From contig CAJQNG010000240.1 of the NCBI GenBank assembly GCA_905479635.1, forward strand, positions 1-53,948: a DNA stretch of 53,948 nucleotides, written 5' to 3'. Numbering within the stretch: the first letter of the stretch is position 1; each line of letters begins with the position of its first letter. The DNA comes from an uncultured Boseongicola sp. Its GTDB lineage: Bacteria > Pseudomonadota > Alphaproteobacteria > Rhodobacterales > Rhodobacteraceae. The notes below the pieces were generated by a model. The model saw nothing but the letters and a program-made list of their open reading frames with translations, had not been told where the DNA came from and ran no database searches. The position numbers were made by a program, and so were the translations under genes. Shown here in pieces: positions 34,539-44,290 of this stretch.

Positions 34539-34680
34539 GCCTGTTTCTCTTATCCATTTTCGCGGGCTTTTGCCGGATTAACCATTCTATACCCGGCTTT
34601 TGCCAGCTTTGTATAGCCTTTCGCGCCAAGGCGATCGTGCAGGGTTTGTGCACCAAACGGCGGTCGGGTTTTGCCCGGCT

Positions 34681-35412
34681 CTACTTTTCCTGCACGATTG
34701 TATAGGTGCCCTCGCCCGCCAGAATACCTCGGAACCCGCCGGGCTCGTCCAAGGAGAACACAATGATCGGCAAACCATTGTCGCGCGCCAGAGCAATTGC
34801 CGATGCATCCATGACACCTAGGTGCTGCGCCAGAACTTCGTCGTAAGTCACCTTGTCGTAGCGCTTGGCGTGGGCGTACTTGACCGGATCCATGTCGTAT
34901 ACGCCATCAACCTTGGTGCCCTTGAAGATCGCTTCACATGACATCTCGCTGGCGCGCAGTGTTGCAGCGGTATCGGTGGTAAAATAAGGGTTCCCGGTGC
35001 CGGCGGCAAAAATGCACACACGTTTCTTCTCAAGATGGCGCACAGCGCGGCGGCGAATATAGGGTTCGGCAACCTCATCCATCCGGATCGCCGAGATCAC
35101 CCGCGTGTGGATTTTCAGCTCTTCCAACGCAGACTGCATTGCAAGCGCATTCATCACCGTCGCGAGCATTCCCATGTAATCTGCAGTGGTGCGCTCCATG
35201 CCTTGCGCAGAGCCCTGCAAGCCCCGGAATATGTTGCCGCCACCGATAACCATGCAGACTTCTACGCCCATCTCTTGCACCGATTGCACTTCACGCGCGA
35301 TTCGCGCCACAGTTGGCGGGTGAAGTCCGTAGCCCTGATCTCCCATCAGCGCTTCGCCAGATATCTTCAGAAGGACGCGTTTGTAAGATGATTTGCCTGT
35401 TTTGTCTGCCAT
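34681..35412 (-). CDS. pyrH: UMP kinase
   Basis: [45 protein letters not shown]. Confidence 0.96.
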   Translation of the reverse strand: MADKTGKSSYKRVLLKISGEALMGDQGYGLHPPTVARIAREVQSVQEMGVEVCMVIGGGNIFRGLQGSAQGMERTTADYMGMLATVMNALAMQSALEELKIHTRVISAIRMDEVAEPYIRRRAVRHLEKKRVCIFAAGTGNPYFTTDTAATLRASEMSCEAIFKGTKVDGVYDMDPVKYAHAKRYDKVTYDEVLAQHLGVMDASAIALARDNGLPIIVFSLDEPGGFRGILAGEGTYTIVQEK

Positions 35413-35511
35413 AAGCCCGGTCCCTCGCATCATTTCAACGCGCCTTTGCGCCCGGCGGGAAAATGTCCGAAAACGGCACAAGATTCAACGCACGAAGGAC
35501 GCCTTGGCAAA

Positions 35512-36402
35512 ATGAATTTGATCGACAGGGTCATCGCGTCCCTCAGCCCAGAACTCCCGGTCCTAATTGCGGGTCCAACCGCAAGCGGGAAGTCCGCTCT
35601 GGCGATGGCAATCGCCGCGCGTTTTGGTCGACCGGTGATCAATGCGGACGCCCTTCAAGTCTATAGCGATTGGCGCGTTCTCACGGCGCGCCCATCGATG
35701 AAAGACGAGGCCGACGTTCCACACCGGCTCTATGGACATGTGCCGGGTACGCAAAGCTACTCGGTCGGCGATTGGCTTCGCGACATCACGCCTTTACTTG
35801 CCGAAACGCCACCCGTGATCGTCGGCGGCACAGGTCTCTATTTTTCTGCCTTAAGCGATGGGTTGGCGACAATACCACCGACTCCGGACAACGTCCGAGC
35901 CGAAGGCGATGACCGGCTTGCCCAATATGGCGTCGACACCCTTATCGCTGAACTGGATGGCGACACGCGCGCACGGATCGATACCTCCAACCCCCGCCGT
36001 GTTCAGCGTGCCTGGGAGGTGATGCAAAGCACAGGGCGGGGCCTTGCGTCGTGGCAGGACAAAACAGGTCCACCGACCCTTCCGATTGAACAGACGCAAG
36101 CACTGGTCCTTTCTGCGCCAAAAGACTGGCTGACACCCCGCATCGAGAAACGCTTTGACGCAATGCTGGAACTCGGCGTTCTGGACGAAGCGCGCGCCAA
36201 TGCCCCCTCCTGGCATCAAGGCCTTCCCTCAGCCAAAGCAATTGGAGCTGCAGAGCTTGTGGCGCACGTCAATGGCGACATAAAACTGGACGCCGCAAAA
36301 CAAGCCATCATCGTACACAGCCGGCAATACGCAAAACGCCAACGCACTTGGTTTCGCGGACGTATGAAGACGTGGCGCTGGATCGACGCCAACGCCCCCT
36401 GA
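35512..36402 (+). CDS. miaA: tRNA dimethylallyltransferase MiaA
   Basis: PVLIAGPTASGKSALAMAIA, INADALQVY, IVGGTGLYFSAL. Confidence 0.94.
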   Translation: MNLIDRVIASLSPELPVLIAGPTASGKSALAMAIAARFGRPVINADALQVYSDWRVLTARPSMKDEADVPHRLYGHVPGTQSYSVGDWLRDITPLLAETPPVIVGGTGLYFSALSDGLATIPPTPDNVRAEGDDRLAQYGVDTLIAELDGDTRARIDTSNPRRVQRAWEVMQSTGRGLASWQDKTGPPTLPIEQTQALVLSAPKDWLTPRIEKRFDAMLELGVLDEARANAPSWHQGLPSAKAIGAAELVAHVNGDIKLDAAKQAIIVHSRQYAKRQRTWFRGRMKTWRWIDANAP

Positions 36403-36492
36403 AGTGTTAGCGCTGACACCTCCTGCCAAGCAAAGCCTACGCTTGTTCTTTTAACCTTTAACCTTTGCCCTTCGTTTGCCATAAGTCGCGCG

Positions 36493-36633
36493 ATGACAAA
36501 CAGGATCGCACTTGGAATTGGTTTGTTCCTTTGCGCGTTTTTCGCGCTGAGTTTTCTCCTTGGCCTTGAGTGGCATATTTTTTTAGGACGAAAATTCATG
36601 GACCTGATCAGATTGATCGCCTTCTGGCGCTAA
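36493..36633 (+). CDS. Short membrane protein, 46 aa, immediately upstream of gap (not in the ORF track)
   Basis: MTNRIALGIGLFLCAFFALSFLLGLEWHIFLGRKFMDLIRLIAFWR*: one TM helix and a W/R-rich C-terminus; ends 30 nt before gap. Confidence 0.65.
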   Translation: MTNRIALGIGLFLCAFFALSFLLGLEWHIFLGRKFMDLIRLIAFWR

Positions 36634-36663
36634 ATGCATCCAGCCGAGAACAGGAGAAGACCT

Positions 36664-37665
36664 TTGGCAGTCAAAGTCGCAATAAACGGATTCGGACGGA
36701 TTGGACGTAATGTCCTGCGTGCAATCATCGAATCTGGCCGCACCGATATCGAAGTCGTGGCAATCAACGATCTCGGCCCAGTTGAAACCAATGCGCATCT
36801 GTTGCGCTATGACAGTGTTCACGGACGCTTCCCGGCAACCGTAACAACGACTGATACAACAATTGATGTCGGCCGCGGTCCCATTCAGGTCACAGCAATC
36901 CGAAACCCGGCAGATCTGCCTTGGGCAAATGTCGACATCGTTCTGGAATGTACCGGAATTTTCACATCGAAAGAAAAGTGTCAGGCCCACCTTGAGAACG
37001 GATCAAGCCGTGTGCTGATCTCGGCGCCCGGTCCTGATGCGGATAAAACGATCGTCTTTGGCGTGAATGACGCATCGCTGACCGCAGACGATATCGTTGT
37101 ATCAAACGCCTCGTGTACCACGAACTGCCTTGCGCCAGTTGTAAAAGTGCTGAACGACGCCATCGGCATCAACAAAGGCTTCATGACAACTATCCACAGC
37201 TATACCGGCGACCAGCCAACTTTGGATACGATGCACAAAGACCTCTACCGTGGACGTGCCGCTGCCTTGTCGATGATCCCGACGTCCACAGGGGCTGCGA
37301 AGGCGGTTGGTCTCGTGCTTCCCGAACTGAACGGCAAGCTCGACGGCGTCGCAATCCGCGTGCCGACCCCGAACGTTTCGGTCGTAGACCTGACGTTCGA
37401 AGCCAGCCGCGCCACCAGCATTGAAGAAGTGAACAACGCCATCCGCGCCGCAGCAGACGGACCGTTGAAAGGCATTCTGGGCTACACAGACGAGCCGCTT
37501 GTGTCGATTGACATCAACCATGACCCGCACTCGTCGGTTTTCCACATGGATCAGACCAAGGTCATGGAAGGCACTATGGTGCGGATCCTGACTTGGTATG
37601 ACAACGAGTGGGGCTTCTCGAACCGGATGAGCGATACGGCTGTTGCCATGGCGAAACTTATTTAA
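36664..37665 (+). CDS. gap: Glyceraldehyde-3-phosphate dehydrogenase type I (probable TTG start)
   Basis: [45 protein letters not shown]; aggag about 9 nt upstream of the TTG, although the ORF extends to ATG 36634. Confidence 0.95.
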   Translation: MAVKVAINGFGRIGRNVLRAIIESGRTDIEVVAINDLGPVETNAHLLRYDSVHGRFPATVTTTDTTIDVGRGPIQVTAIRNPADLPWANVDIVLECTGIFTSKEKCQAHLENGSSRVLISAPGPDADKTIVFGVNDASLTADDIVVSNASCTTNCLAPVVKVLNDAIGINKGFMTTIHSYTGDQPTLDTMHKDLYRGRAAALSMIPTSTGAAKAVGLVLPELNGKLDGVAIRVPTPNVSVVDLTFEASRATSIEEVNNAIRAAADGPLKGILGYTDEPLVSIDINHDPHSSVFHMDQTKVMEGTMVRILTWYDNEWGFSNRMSDTAVAMAKLI

Positions 37666-37690
37666 AAATGTCCTGAAAACTGGACCTGCA

Positions 37691-37718
37691 AAAGCTCCGC
37701 CAACGCGGGGCTTTTTTT
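37691..37718 (+). terminator. Rho-independent terminator of gap
   Basis: AAAGCTCCGC caac GCGGGGCTTT followed by T run. Confidence 0.9.
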
Positions 37719-37782
37719 GCTTCGATGACGGTGAAATATGAACGTTGACCACCCCGGAAAAAAAACGTCCCGGCCACGCGCC

Positions 37783-37809
37783 AAAAAAAACGCCCGCACG
37801 AAGCGGGCG
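37783..37809 (-). terminator. Rho-independent terminator, minus strand
   Basis: Perfect 7-bp G/C stem, 5-nt loop, followed by T8 on the minus strand. Confidence 0.85.
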
Positions 37810-37858
37810 CTAAGTTATTGAGGCAGGTTTCATACAGGCAAGAAACCTATCGAGCAGT
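37783..37858 (-). ncRNA. Candidate orphan small RNA, about 75 nt
   Basis: Minus strand: TTGGCC-N17-TATAAA (37893-37865), hairpin AGGTTTC/GAAACCT, terminator CGCCCGC ttcgt GCGGGCG + T8; no minus-strand ORF it could serve. Confidence 0.45.
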
Positions 37859-37974
37859 AAGTCCTTTATACGCAACGATTTGCCGGTGGCCAAGCTAAAA
37901 GTTTGAAAAGGTTTAAAGTCGCGCATAGGCTCTAAAACCAAGGACCTTTAGAGAGCATAAGGATTGCCGTCAAA

Positions 37975-39777
37975 ATGGGAATTAACTTTTTCGCAGCAGT
38001 TGGCATCGCCGCTGCCGTTTTAACTGGGGCGACTCAGGCCGGGCCCAAACACGCCATAGCTATGTATGGCGACCCTGCTCTTCCACCTGATTTTGTGTCT
38101 CAGCCCCATGTGAACCCCGACGCCCCGAAAGGTGGCGCGATTGTTCAGGGTGAAGTCGGCGGGTTCGATTCGCTCAATCCCCACATCCGCAAGGGCCGCA
38201 CGCCGTGGCAACTGCGCTTTTTGGCATACGAGAGCCTTATGGGCCGCAGTTATGCAGAACCGTTCACGCTTTACGGTCTCTTAGCCGAATCAATCGAGAC
38301 CCCCGAGGACCGCTCATGGGTCGAGTTCACGCTCAACCCCGCAGCGCGATTCTCGGACGGTGCCCCCGTAACAGTCGAGGACGTGCTTTGGTCATTTGAA
38401 ACCCTTGGCACCATCGGCCACCCCCGCTACGCCGGGACCTGGGCCAAAGTAGCAAGCGCCGAAGCCGTCGGCGAGCGCTCGGTGCGTTTCACCTTCAACA
38501 CACCTGACGACGAATTGCCCTTAATCATGGGTTTGCGCCCAATTTTGCAGAAAGCGCAGTGGGAGGGCAAAGACTTTGCGGAAAGCGGTCTAGACGACAT
38601 CCCGATCTCAAGTGCGCCCTATATCATTACCGACTTCGAACCCGGACGCTTCGTTCTTTTGGAACGCAATCCGGACTATTGGGGCGCTGATCTTCCCTTC
38701 AGACGCGGCACCAACAATCTCGACCAAATCCGCATGGAATTTTTCTCCGACGGCACCGCGATGTCCGAAGCCTTCAAAGGCGGCATCCTAAATACGATGC
38801 GCGAAACCAACGTCCAGAAATGGGACACACAGTATGACTTCCCGGCAGTGCAGGCGGGTGATGTCGTCAAATCCATCATTCCGCACCAGCGCCCGACCGG
38901 CATCAAGGGACTGGTCTTCAACACCCGTCGCGTACAATTCCAGGACTGGCGGGTCCGTGAGGCGCTGATCACTGCCTTCAATTTCGAGTTTATCAACACA
39001 ACCATCAACGGCGAAGCGCAACCGCGTATCACCTCGCCCTTCGGGAACTCAGTTTTTGCCATGGCACCCGGAGAAGCCACGGGAAAGGTGCGAGACTTCC
39101 TTGAACCCCACGCCGCCACTTTGCTGCCCGGCGCCATCGAGGGCTATACGCTGCCCGTCGGCGACGGCACCGAACGCAACCGTGCCAACATCCGCAAAGC
39201 GCTCTCAATCATGGAAGAGGCAGGCTGGACGCTTCGGGACGGGACGTTGAAGAACACGACCGGCGAGGCATTCACCTTCGACATTCTCTTGCGCTCGGGC
39301 GCATCCGAGCCGCAACAGATCGTCGATCTGTATATCTCGGCGCTTCAGCGCATCGGGATCAACCCAACCGTCACAACCATCGACAGCGCCGAATACACCG
39401 AGCGCACCAGAACGTTTGATTTCGACATGACATGGTACGCGCGCGGAGTGCCGTCGCTTTCGCCGGGCAACGAGCAGCTTCTTTACTGGGGCTCTGAAGC
39501 CTCAGACGTGGACGGTAGCCGCAATTGGGCAGGTATTCGTAATCCAGCCGTTGATGCGATTATTGGCGAGATGCTGGTCTCCGAAACGACCGAGGATTAT
39601 CGTGCGGCCGTAAAAGCACTGGATCGTGTGTTGATCTCGGGGCGCTATGTTGTTCCACTGTGGCACCAGCCGATTGCACGGCTTGCCCATGCCAAAGAGC
39701 TTCGCTATCCGTCGGTCTTGCCGATGTATGGCGACTGGATAGGGTTCCAGCCCGATGTCTGGTGGTATGAAGAATGA
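37975..39777 (+). CDS. ABC transporter substrate-binding protein, family 5 (YejA-like oligopeptide/microcin C type)
   Basis: Signal peptide; KHAIAMYGDPALPPDFVSQPHVNPDAPKGGAIVQG, SDGAPVTVEDVLWSFETL, ERNPDYWG. Confidence 0.9.
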   Translation: MGINFFAAVGIAAAVLTGATQAGPKHAIAMYGDPALPPDFVSQPHVNPDAPKGGAIVQGEVGGFDSLNPHIRKGRTPWQLRFLAYESLMGRSYAEPFTLYGLLAESIETPEDRSWVEFTLNPAARFSDGAPVTVEDVLWSFETLGTIGHPRYAGTWAKVASAEAVGERSVRFTFNTPDDELPLIMGLRPILQKAQWEGKDFAESGLDDIPISSAPYIITDFEPGRFVLLERNPDYWGADLPFRRGTNNLDQIRMEFFSDGTAMSEAFKGGILNTMRETNVQKWDTQYDFPAVQAGDVVKSIIPHQRPTGIKGLVFNTRRVQFQDWRVREALITAFNFEFINTTINGEAQPRITSPFGNSVFAMAPGEATGKVRDFLEPHAATLLPGAIEGYTLPVGDGTERNRANIRKALSIMEEAGWTLRDGTLKNTTGEAFTFDILLRSGASEPQQIVDLYISALQRIGINPTVTTIDSAEYTERTRTFDFDMTWYARGVPSLSPGNEQLLYWGSEASDVDGSRNWAGIRNPAVDAIIGEMLVSETTEDYRAAVKALDRVLISGRYVVPLWHQPIARLAHAKELRYPSVLPMYGDWIGFQPDVWWYEE

Positions 39778-39785
39778 GGACGGAT

Positions 39786-39902
39786 ATGAAGAAACTTGTC
39801 TTGATGACCGCGGTCCTGCTGGGCCTTGCCGCATGCAACACCGTCGAGGGCCTCGGCCAGGACGTGTCCGCAGGCGCACGCGCAATCGACCGCGCAATCT
39901 AA
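39786..39902 (+). CDS. Entericidin A/B-type small lipoprotein, 38 aa (not in the ORF track)
   Basis: MKKLVLMTAVLLGLAACNTVEGLGQDVSAGARAIDRAI*: lipobox LAAC and the entericidin core NTVEGLGQDVSAGA. Confidence 0.85.
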   Translation: MKKLVLMTAVLLGLAACNTVEGLGQDVSAGARAIDRAI

Positions 39903-40052
39903 ATCTGGCTAATTCCCGGACGTCTGGCCTCGCCCGCGGCGTCCGGGAACCACCTAGCTGCGCTTTTGGCAAAGGCCCCTGTTACAAAACCTTCACTTGC
40001 CGGTCTTGCTCTCGCACGTAAACTGACACCACAGGTGAACGGAGAAGCCGAC

Positions 40053-40645
40053 ATGACACGCATTGCATTGAATGGACTGGGCCGCATCGGCAAACTTGCT
40101 TTGCGAGACCTTTGCGACACCGGCTCGGGCGGCGAGATCGTTCTGGTCAACGAACCTTACGGCGACACTGACCAACACGCTCTTTTGCTCGAGTTCGACA
40201 CGGTCCACGGTCGCTGGGACGCCGATATCGCGTCGCGCGAAGACGGGTTCAGCGTCAACGGACAACAGATCCGCCTCACCCGTGAAAAAGACATTGAAGA
40301 CATCCCGCTGATAGAGATGGTCATCGACTGTTCTGGCGTTTTCAAAACCGAGGCCGCCCTCGCCCCCTATTTTGCCGCCGAGATAAAAAAGTCATTGTCT
40401 CTGCACCCGTAAAAGACGGCAGCGCGCTTAACCTTGTCTATGGTGCTAACCAATACCTTTGCGATTCGGATGCACACAGGCTTGTCACCGCGGCGTCCTG
40501 CACCACCAACTGCCTCGCCCCAATTGTCAAAGTCATCCACGAAGAACTCGGTATCCGACACGGTTCGATCACCACAATCCACGACGTGACCAATACACAA
40601 ACCATCGTCGACCGACCGAACAAAGACCCTCGTCGGGCACGATCG
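40053..40645 (+). pseudogene. ArsJ-associated glyceraldehyde-3-phosphate dehydrogenase, frameshifted and 3'-truncated
   Basis: MTRIALNGLGRIGKLALRDLCDTGSGGEIVLVNEPYG...AAEIK, frameshift at A6 (40385-40390), then [11 protein letters not shown]...[56 protein letters not shown], where homology to GAPDH stops. Confidence 0.85.
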
Positions 40646-41673
40646 GCGCTGTACGCCGGGCTTGGCCTTCAGATCATCGGGCTTACAGCCCTGACACAGC
40701 TTTCCCCAAGCTGGAGTGTCACAGCCTCGCTTGCCTTCGTGATGGCTCTGCAGGGTCTGTCAGACGTCGCCAAGTATTTGGCCAAGATGTCGTCGAAAAG
40801 TGCGGTGAATCTTTTGGCACCAGCCGAGGACGGTGCGCTTTTCCGATGGGTCTCTATCCTGACCGGCTCGAAGAATGCAGTAAAAGGCTTTAGGTTTCTT
40901 CTGGGCGCCAGCCTTCTTGCGATCTTCGGTTTTACGACATCGCTTTTGTCTGTGGCAGTCGTTCTGGCAGCAACACTCGCCGCGCCGTTTTACTTCATGC
41001 CACCGGGCCTGCCGGGCGGCATGAAAGGTGTCAAATTCAGCTCTGTTTCTCAAAGAACCCACAGATCAATCGACTGTCTCTAGCCCGGATGTTTCTCTAC
41101 GGCGCACGCGATACATGGTTCGCCGTCGGAATCCCGATCTTCTTCTATTCCGTGCTGTCGGACGGCACAGACGACAGCAACCGTCAGGCATTCTTCCTCA
41201 TCGGCAGCTTCATGGCGCTTTGGATCATCGCTTACGGAGTGATCCAGGCGCTTGCGCCGAAGCTCCTTAAACAACGGACGCAGACTCTCGAAGCAACAGT
41301 AGCAACGGCGTCGCTTTGGATCGGCTTGCTATCCTTGATCCCCGCTACCCTCGCCCTTGCGCCATGGTTTGATCCACCGGGTCTCGTTGCCATCATCGTT
41401 GTGGGGCTTCTTGTCTTCGGCTTTGTGTTTGCTTTGAATTCTGCAGTGCATTCTTATCTGATCCTTGCCTTCACCAGCGACAAGCGCGTCACGTTGGATA
41501 TAGGCTTTTACTACATGGCCAATGCCTCTGGACGACTTCTGGGGACAGTTATGTCAGGGGCCAGCTATCAGATTGGAGGGTTGCCGGCCTGTCTTGCATC
41601 TGCCGCAGCACCGGCTATCGCCGCGTGGCTGGCCACACAGTCCCTTGTAACGGCCCAGAAATCCTTCCCGTAA
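40646..41673 (+). pseudogene. arsJ: Organoarsenical efflux MFS transporter ArsJ, 5'-truncated and frameshifted
   Basis: [58 protein letters not shown]...[16 protein letters not shown], frameshift near T3 41046-41048, [43 protein letters not shown]... Confidence 0.85.
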
Positions 41674-41737
41674 GCCGCGTTAGTTAGTCCTAGGGTTTTG
41701 CCCCCTAGGCTCGACGAACAACGAAACAGGAGGCCAC

Positions 41738-41965
41738 ATGCCAACCACAGCACATCACACATCATCCACAGACGATCTGGAAAACCGTTCAATGGTCCTT
41801 CCCAACGCAGACCCGCAGATTGTTTCTGCGCTTTCGGCGCAAACAACGGCCCTAAAGCGCTATCTTGCGCAAATTCACGAATTGACCCTGAACGAGACAA
41901 GCGAAGCTATCGAGGCATTCTTTGATTTCACCATGTCGAACGAACCCCACTCTAAGGTCGCATAA
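41738..41965 (+). CDS. Hypothetical protein, 75 aa
   Basis: MPTTAHHTSSTDDLENRSMVLPNADPQIVSALSAQTTALKRYLAQIHELTLNETSEAIEAFFDFTMSNEPHSKVA; good RBS (aggagg) before the ATG. Confidence 0.55.
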   Translation: MPTTAHHTSSTDDLENRSMVLPNADPQIVSALSAQTTALKRYLAQIHELTLNETSEAIEAFFDFTMSNEPHSKVA

Positions 41966-42018
41966 CCTGCGTTTCCGATCGCGGTGACCCACAACATCAT
42001 GGCGTCCTTCTGGCTGGT

Positions 42019-42600
42019 TTAAACCACGTTATGTCCCATCGCCGCGTCGTAATAAGCGCTGTCGCCACGTCGCATCTCAGTTGGTTCATCAAATTCGGTA
42101 TAAAGCCGGATTGTTCCGGTTAGCACAAAAAGGAACTCCACACGGTCGTGGCGCACCCAGCCATCAAATTCCTCCATTAAACGGGCAGGGAGACGCGCAC
42201 GATACGGAAGCCTCGCCTTTTTGGTCAGCGCTCCTGCCAGCATTTCGTGTTTATAGCTGACGGTCGCGTGTCCCTGCCCCTCGCCCGACTTGGTGACCGC
42301 GATGCGTCCCATAACCTGATCACGCTCGGGCGGCGTGAAAAGCTGGGGTACCGAAACCTCAAATCCCACCGCTAGTTTCTTCAGGACATCATAGATCGCA
42401 GATATCTGGCTGTCCTAAATCTTCGACAAGGCCGAACGCGCAACGCCCGCCTGCCTTGCCGCCTGCTCAAGTGTCCAACCGCGTGAAGTGCGCAAATCGC
42501 GCAGACCCTGCCCAAGATCCAAGGGCATGGGATCTGCACTTGGATCAGTGCCTGAACTACGTGCAAGCGCTAGAATACTAGGGATATCGTTGTTCAACAC
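42019..42600 (-). pseudogene. XRE-family HTH regulator with cupin sensor domain, interrupted by nonsense codons
   Basis: Single frame: MLNNDIPSIL...LDLGQGLRDLRTSRGWTLEQAARQAGVARSALSKI-stop(42415-42417)-DSQISAIYDVLKKLAVGFEVSVPQLFTPPERDQVMGRIAVTKSGEG...DAAMGHNVV-stop(42019-42021). Confidence 0.8.
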
Positions 42601-42698
42601 GGACCAAATATAGAGCCCTCAGGCACACCTTGGAATCGCAACTCCCACCCGCAAAAAAGCTTGCACGCAACGCACGAGGCTGCGAAAGACTGCGCGTT

Positions 42699-43343
42699 AT
42701 GATAAAGCTCGACATCCTTTCCGATCCGATTTGCCCCTGGTGTTACATTGGTAAAGCCCATCTTGACCGCGCGCTTTCTGCCCGGCCAGATCATCGCTTT
42801 TCGATCGAATGGCATCCATTCCAGCTGAACCCTGATATGCCAGAAGGCGGCATGGATCGGCGCGAATACCTTGAGACAAAATTCGGCGGTCGCGCCCAAG
42901 CCGTGCAGGTCTATGGCCAGATAGAAGACGCCGCCGTTGCCGCGGGCCTGAAGATTAATTTCAGTGGGATAAAACGCACGCCCAACACGATTGATGCTCA
43001 TAGATTGATCCATTGGGCAGGACTTGAAGGGCGTCAAACCGCCGCTGTCTCGCGCTTGTTCAAGGCCTACTTTGAAGAGGGTCAAGACATCGGAGACCAC
43101 GGCATACTCGTTGAAATCGCGGACGGCATCGGGCTCGACAAGGCCCTGACCGAACGCCTTCTCTCCTCCGAAGCTGACCTTGAAGACGTGCGCACCCGAG
43201 ATGCCCATGCGCGCGCGCGTGGGGTGACCGGTGTCCCGACGTTTGTGATCGCCAATCAGCACGTTTTGCCCGGCTCGCAACAATCGGAGCTTTGGCTACA
43301 GGTCATTGACGAGCTGACCGAACAAGTGAATTCCGCCGAGTAA
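42699..43343 (+). CDS. DsbA-family oxidoreductase (FrnE-like)
   Basis: MIKLDILSDPICPWCYIGKAHLDRAL, GVTGVPTFVIANQHVLPGSQ. Confidence 0.9.
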   Translation: MIKLDILSDPICPWCYIGKAHLDRALSARPDHRFSIEWHPFQLNPDMPEGGMDRREYLETKFGGRAQAVQVYGQIEDAAVAAGLKINFSGIKRTPNTIDAHRLIHWAGLEGRQTAAVSRLFKAYFEEGQDIGDHGILVEIADGIGLDKALTERLLSSEADLEDVRTRDAHARARGVTGVPTFVIANQHVLPGSQQSELWLQVIDELTEQVNSAE

Positions 43344-44236
43344 AATTTAGCAAAGACAGCGACAACACCAATCTCGCGCTGCGAATTGGTGGCCCTTTCG
43401 GCAATGCTTGCAGCAACTGTTGCGTTCTCCATCGACGCCATGCTGCAGGTCCCACGGGAAATTGCCGCCTCGCTTTCGCAAGACTCGCCCAATCAAGTAC
43501 AACTGGGCATCGCGACATTCGTGGTGGGAATGGGGTGTGGAACCCTCTTCGCAGGCCCACTCAGTGACACGTTCGGACGCCACAAAATTGCGATCGGGAG
43601 CTCCGTTCTCTTTATTCTGGGCGCTCTCCTCAGCGCGCGTGCCCCGCGCCTTGAAACGATGCTGGTCGCCCGGACCTTGCAAGGTGTCGGAGCCGCAGGC
43701 CCCCGCGTGGTTGCACTTGCCATCACCCGCGACCTGTTTTCAGGCCGGTAAATGGCAGGGGTCGTCTGCTTCCTGATGATTGTATTTTCCTTGGTCCCCG
43801 TAGTCACACCAACCATGGGCGCTGCGATCTCCTGGGCCTTCGGGTGGAGAACTATTTACCTCACTTTTGTGATCTTTTCACTCATCTCGATTTTCTGGCT
43901 TATCTTGCGACAACCAGAAACACTGCTACCCAAAGCCCGGCGTCCGTTTCGCGCGAAGGAAATCTGGTGCCGTATCAAAGAGCTTTTCGCAAACCGTCAG
44001 GTTGTCCTCGCGATTGGGGCGCAAACCCTCATCTGCGCGATGGTCTTTACTGCTTTGAAGTCCACGCAACAGATTTTCGATCAAAGCTTCGATCAAGACG
44101 CAAACTTTCCACCTTGATTCGGTCTGTGTGCCGCCATCTCCGCCACTGCAAGCATGCTGAATGCGACCATCGTTGTTCGGATCGGAATGCAGATGGTGTT
44201 GGCTTGGTCGCTTGCCATTCAGGTCCTTATTTAGTC
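43344..44236 (+). pseudogene. Bcr/CflA-type multidrug MFS transporter with three in-frame nonsense codons
   Basis: TTPISRCELVALSAMLAATVAFSIDAML...GVGAAGPRVVALAITRDLFSGR-TAA-MAGVVCFLMIVFSLVPVVTPTMGAAISWAFGWRTIYLTF...DANFPP-TGA-FGLCAAISATASMLNATIVVRIGMQMVLAWSLAIQVLI-TAG; no frameshift. Confidence 0.85.
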
Positions 44237-44290
44237 AGCCGCATCAACAATACCAAGCTTTCGGACGAACCCCGACACGGCGGCATCGCG

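Noticed and set aside
36440-36480. ttttaacctttaacctttgcc as a CtrA box
   Set aside because: Spacing does not fit TTAA-N7-TTAA; probably simple AT-rich promoter sequence.
37691-37809. Two nearby hairpins after gap considered as one riboswitch
   Set aside because: They are independent terminators on opposite strands; no riboswitch-like conserved core recognised.
40586-41083. Treating the 165-aa ORF as a genuine fusion protein of new function
   Set aside because: Both partners are truncated and flanked by frameshifts in the same genes, so decay is the simpler explanation.
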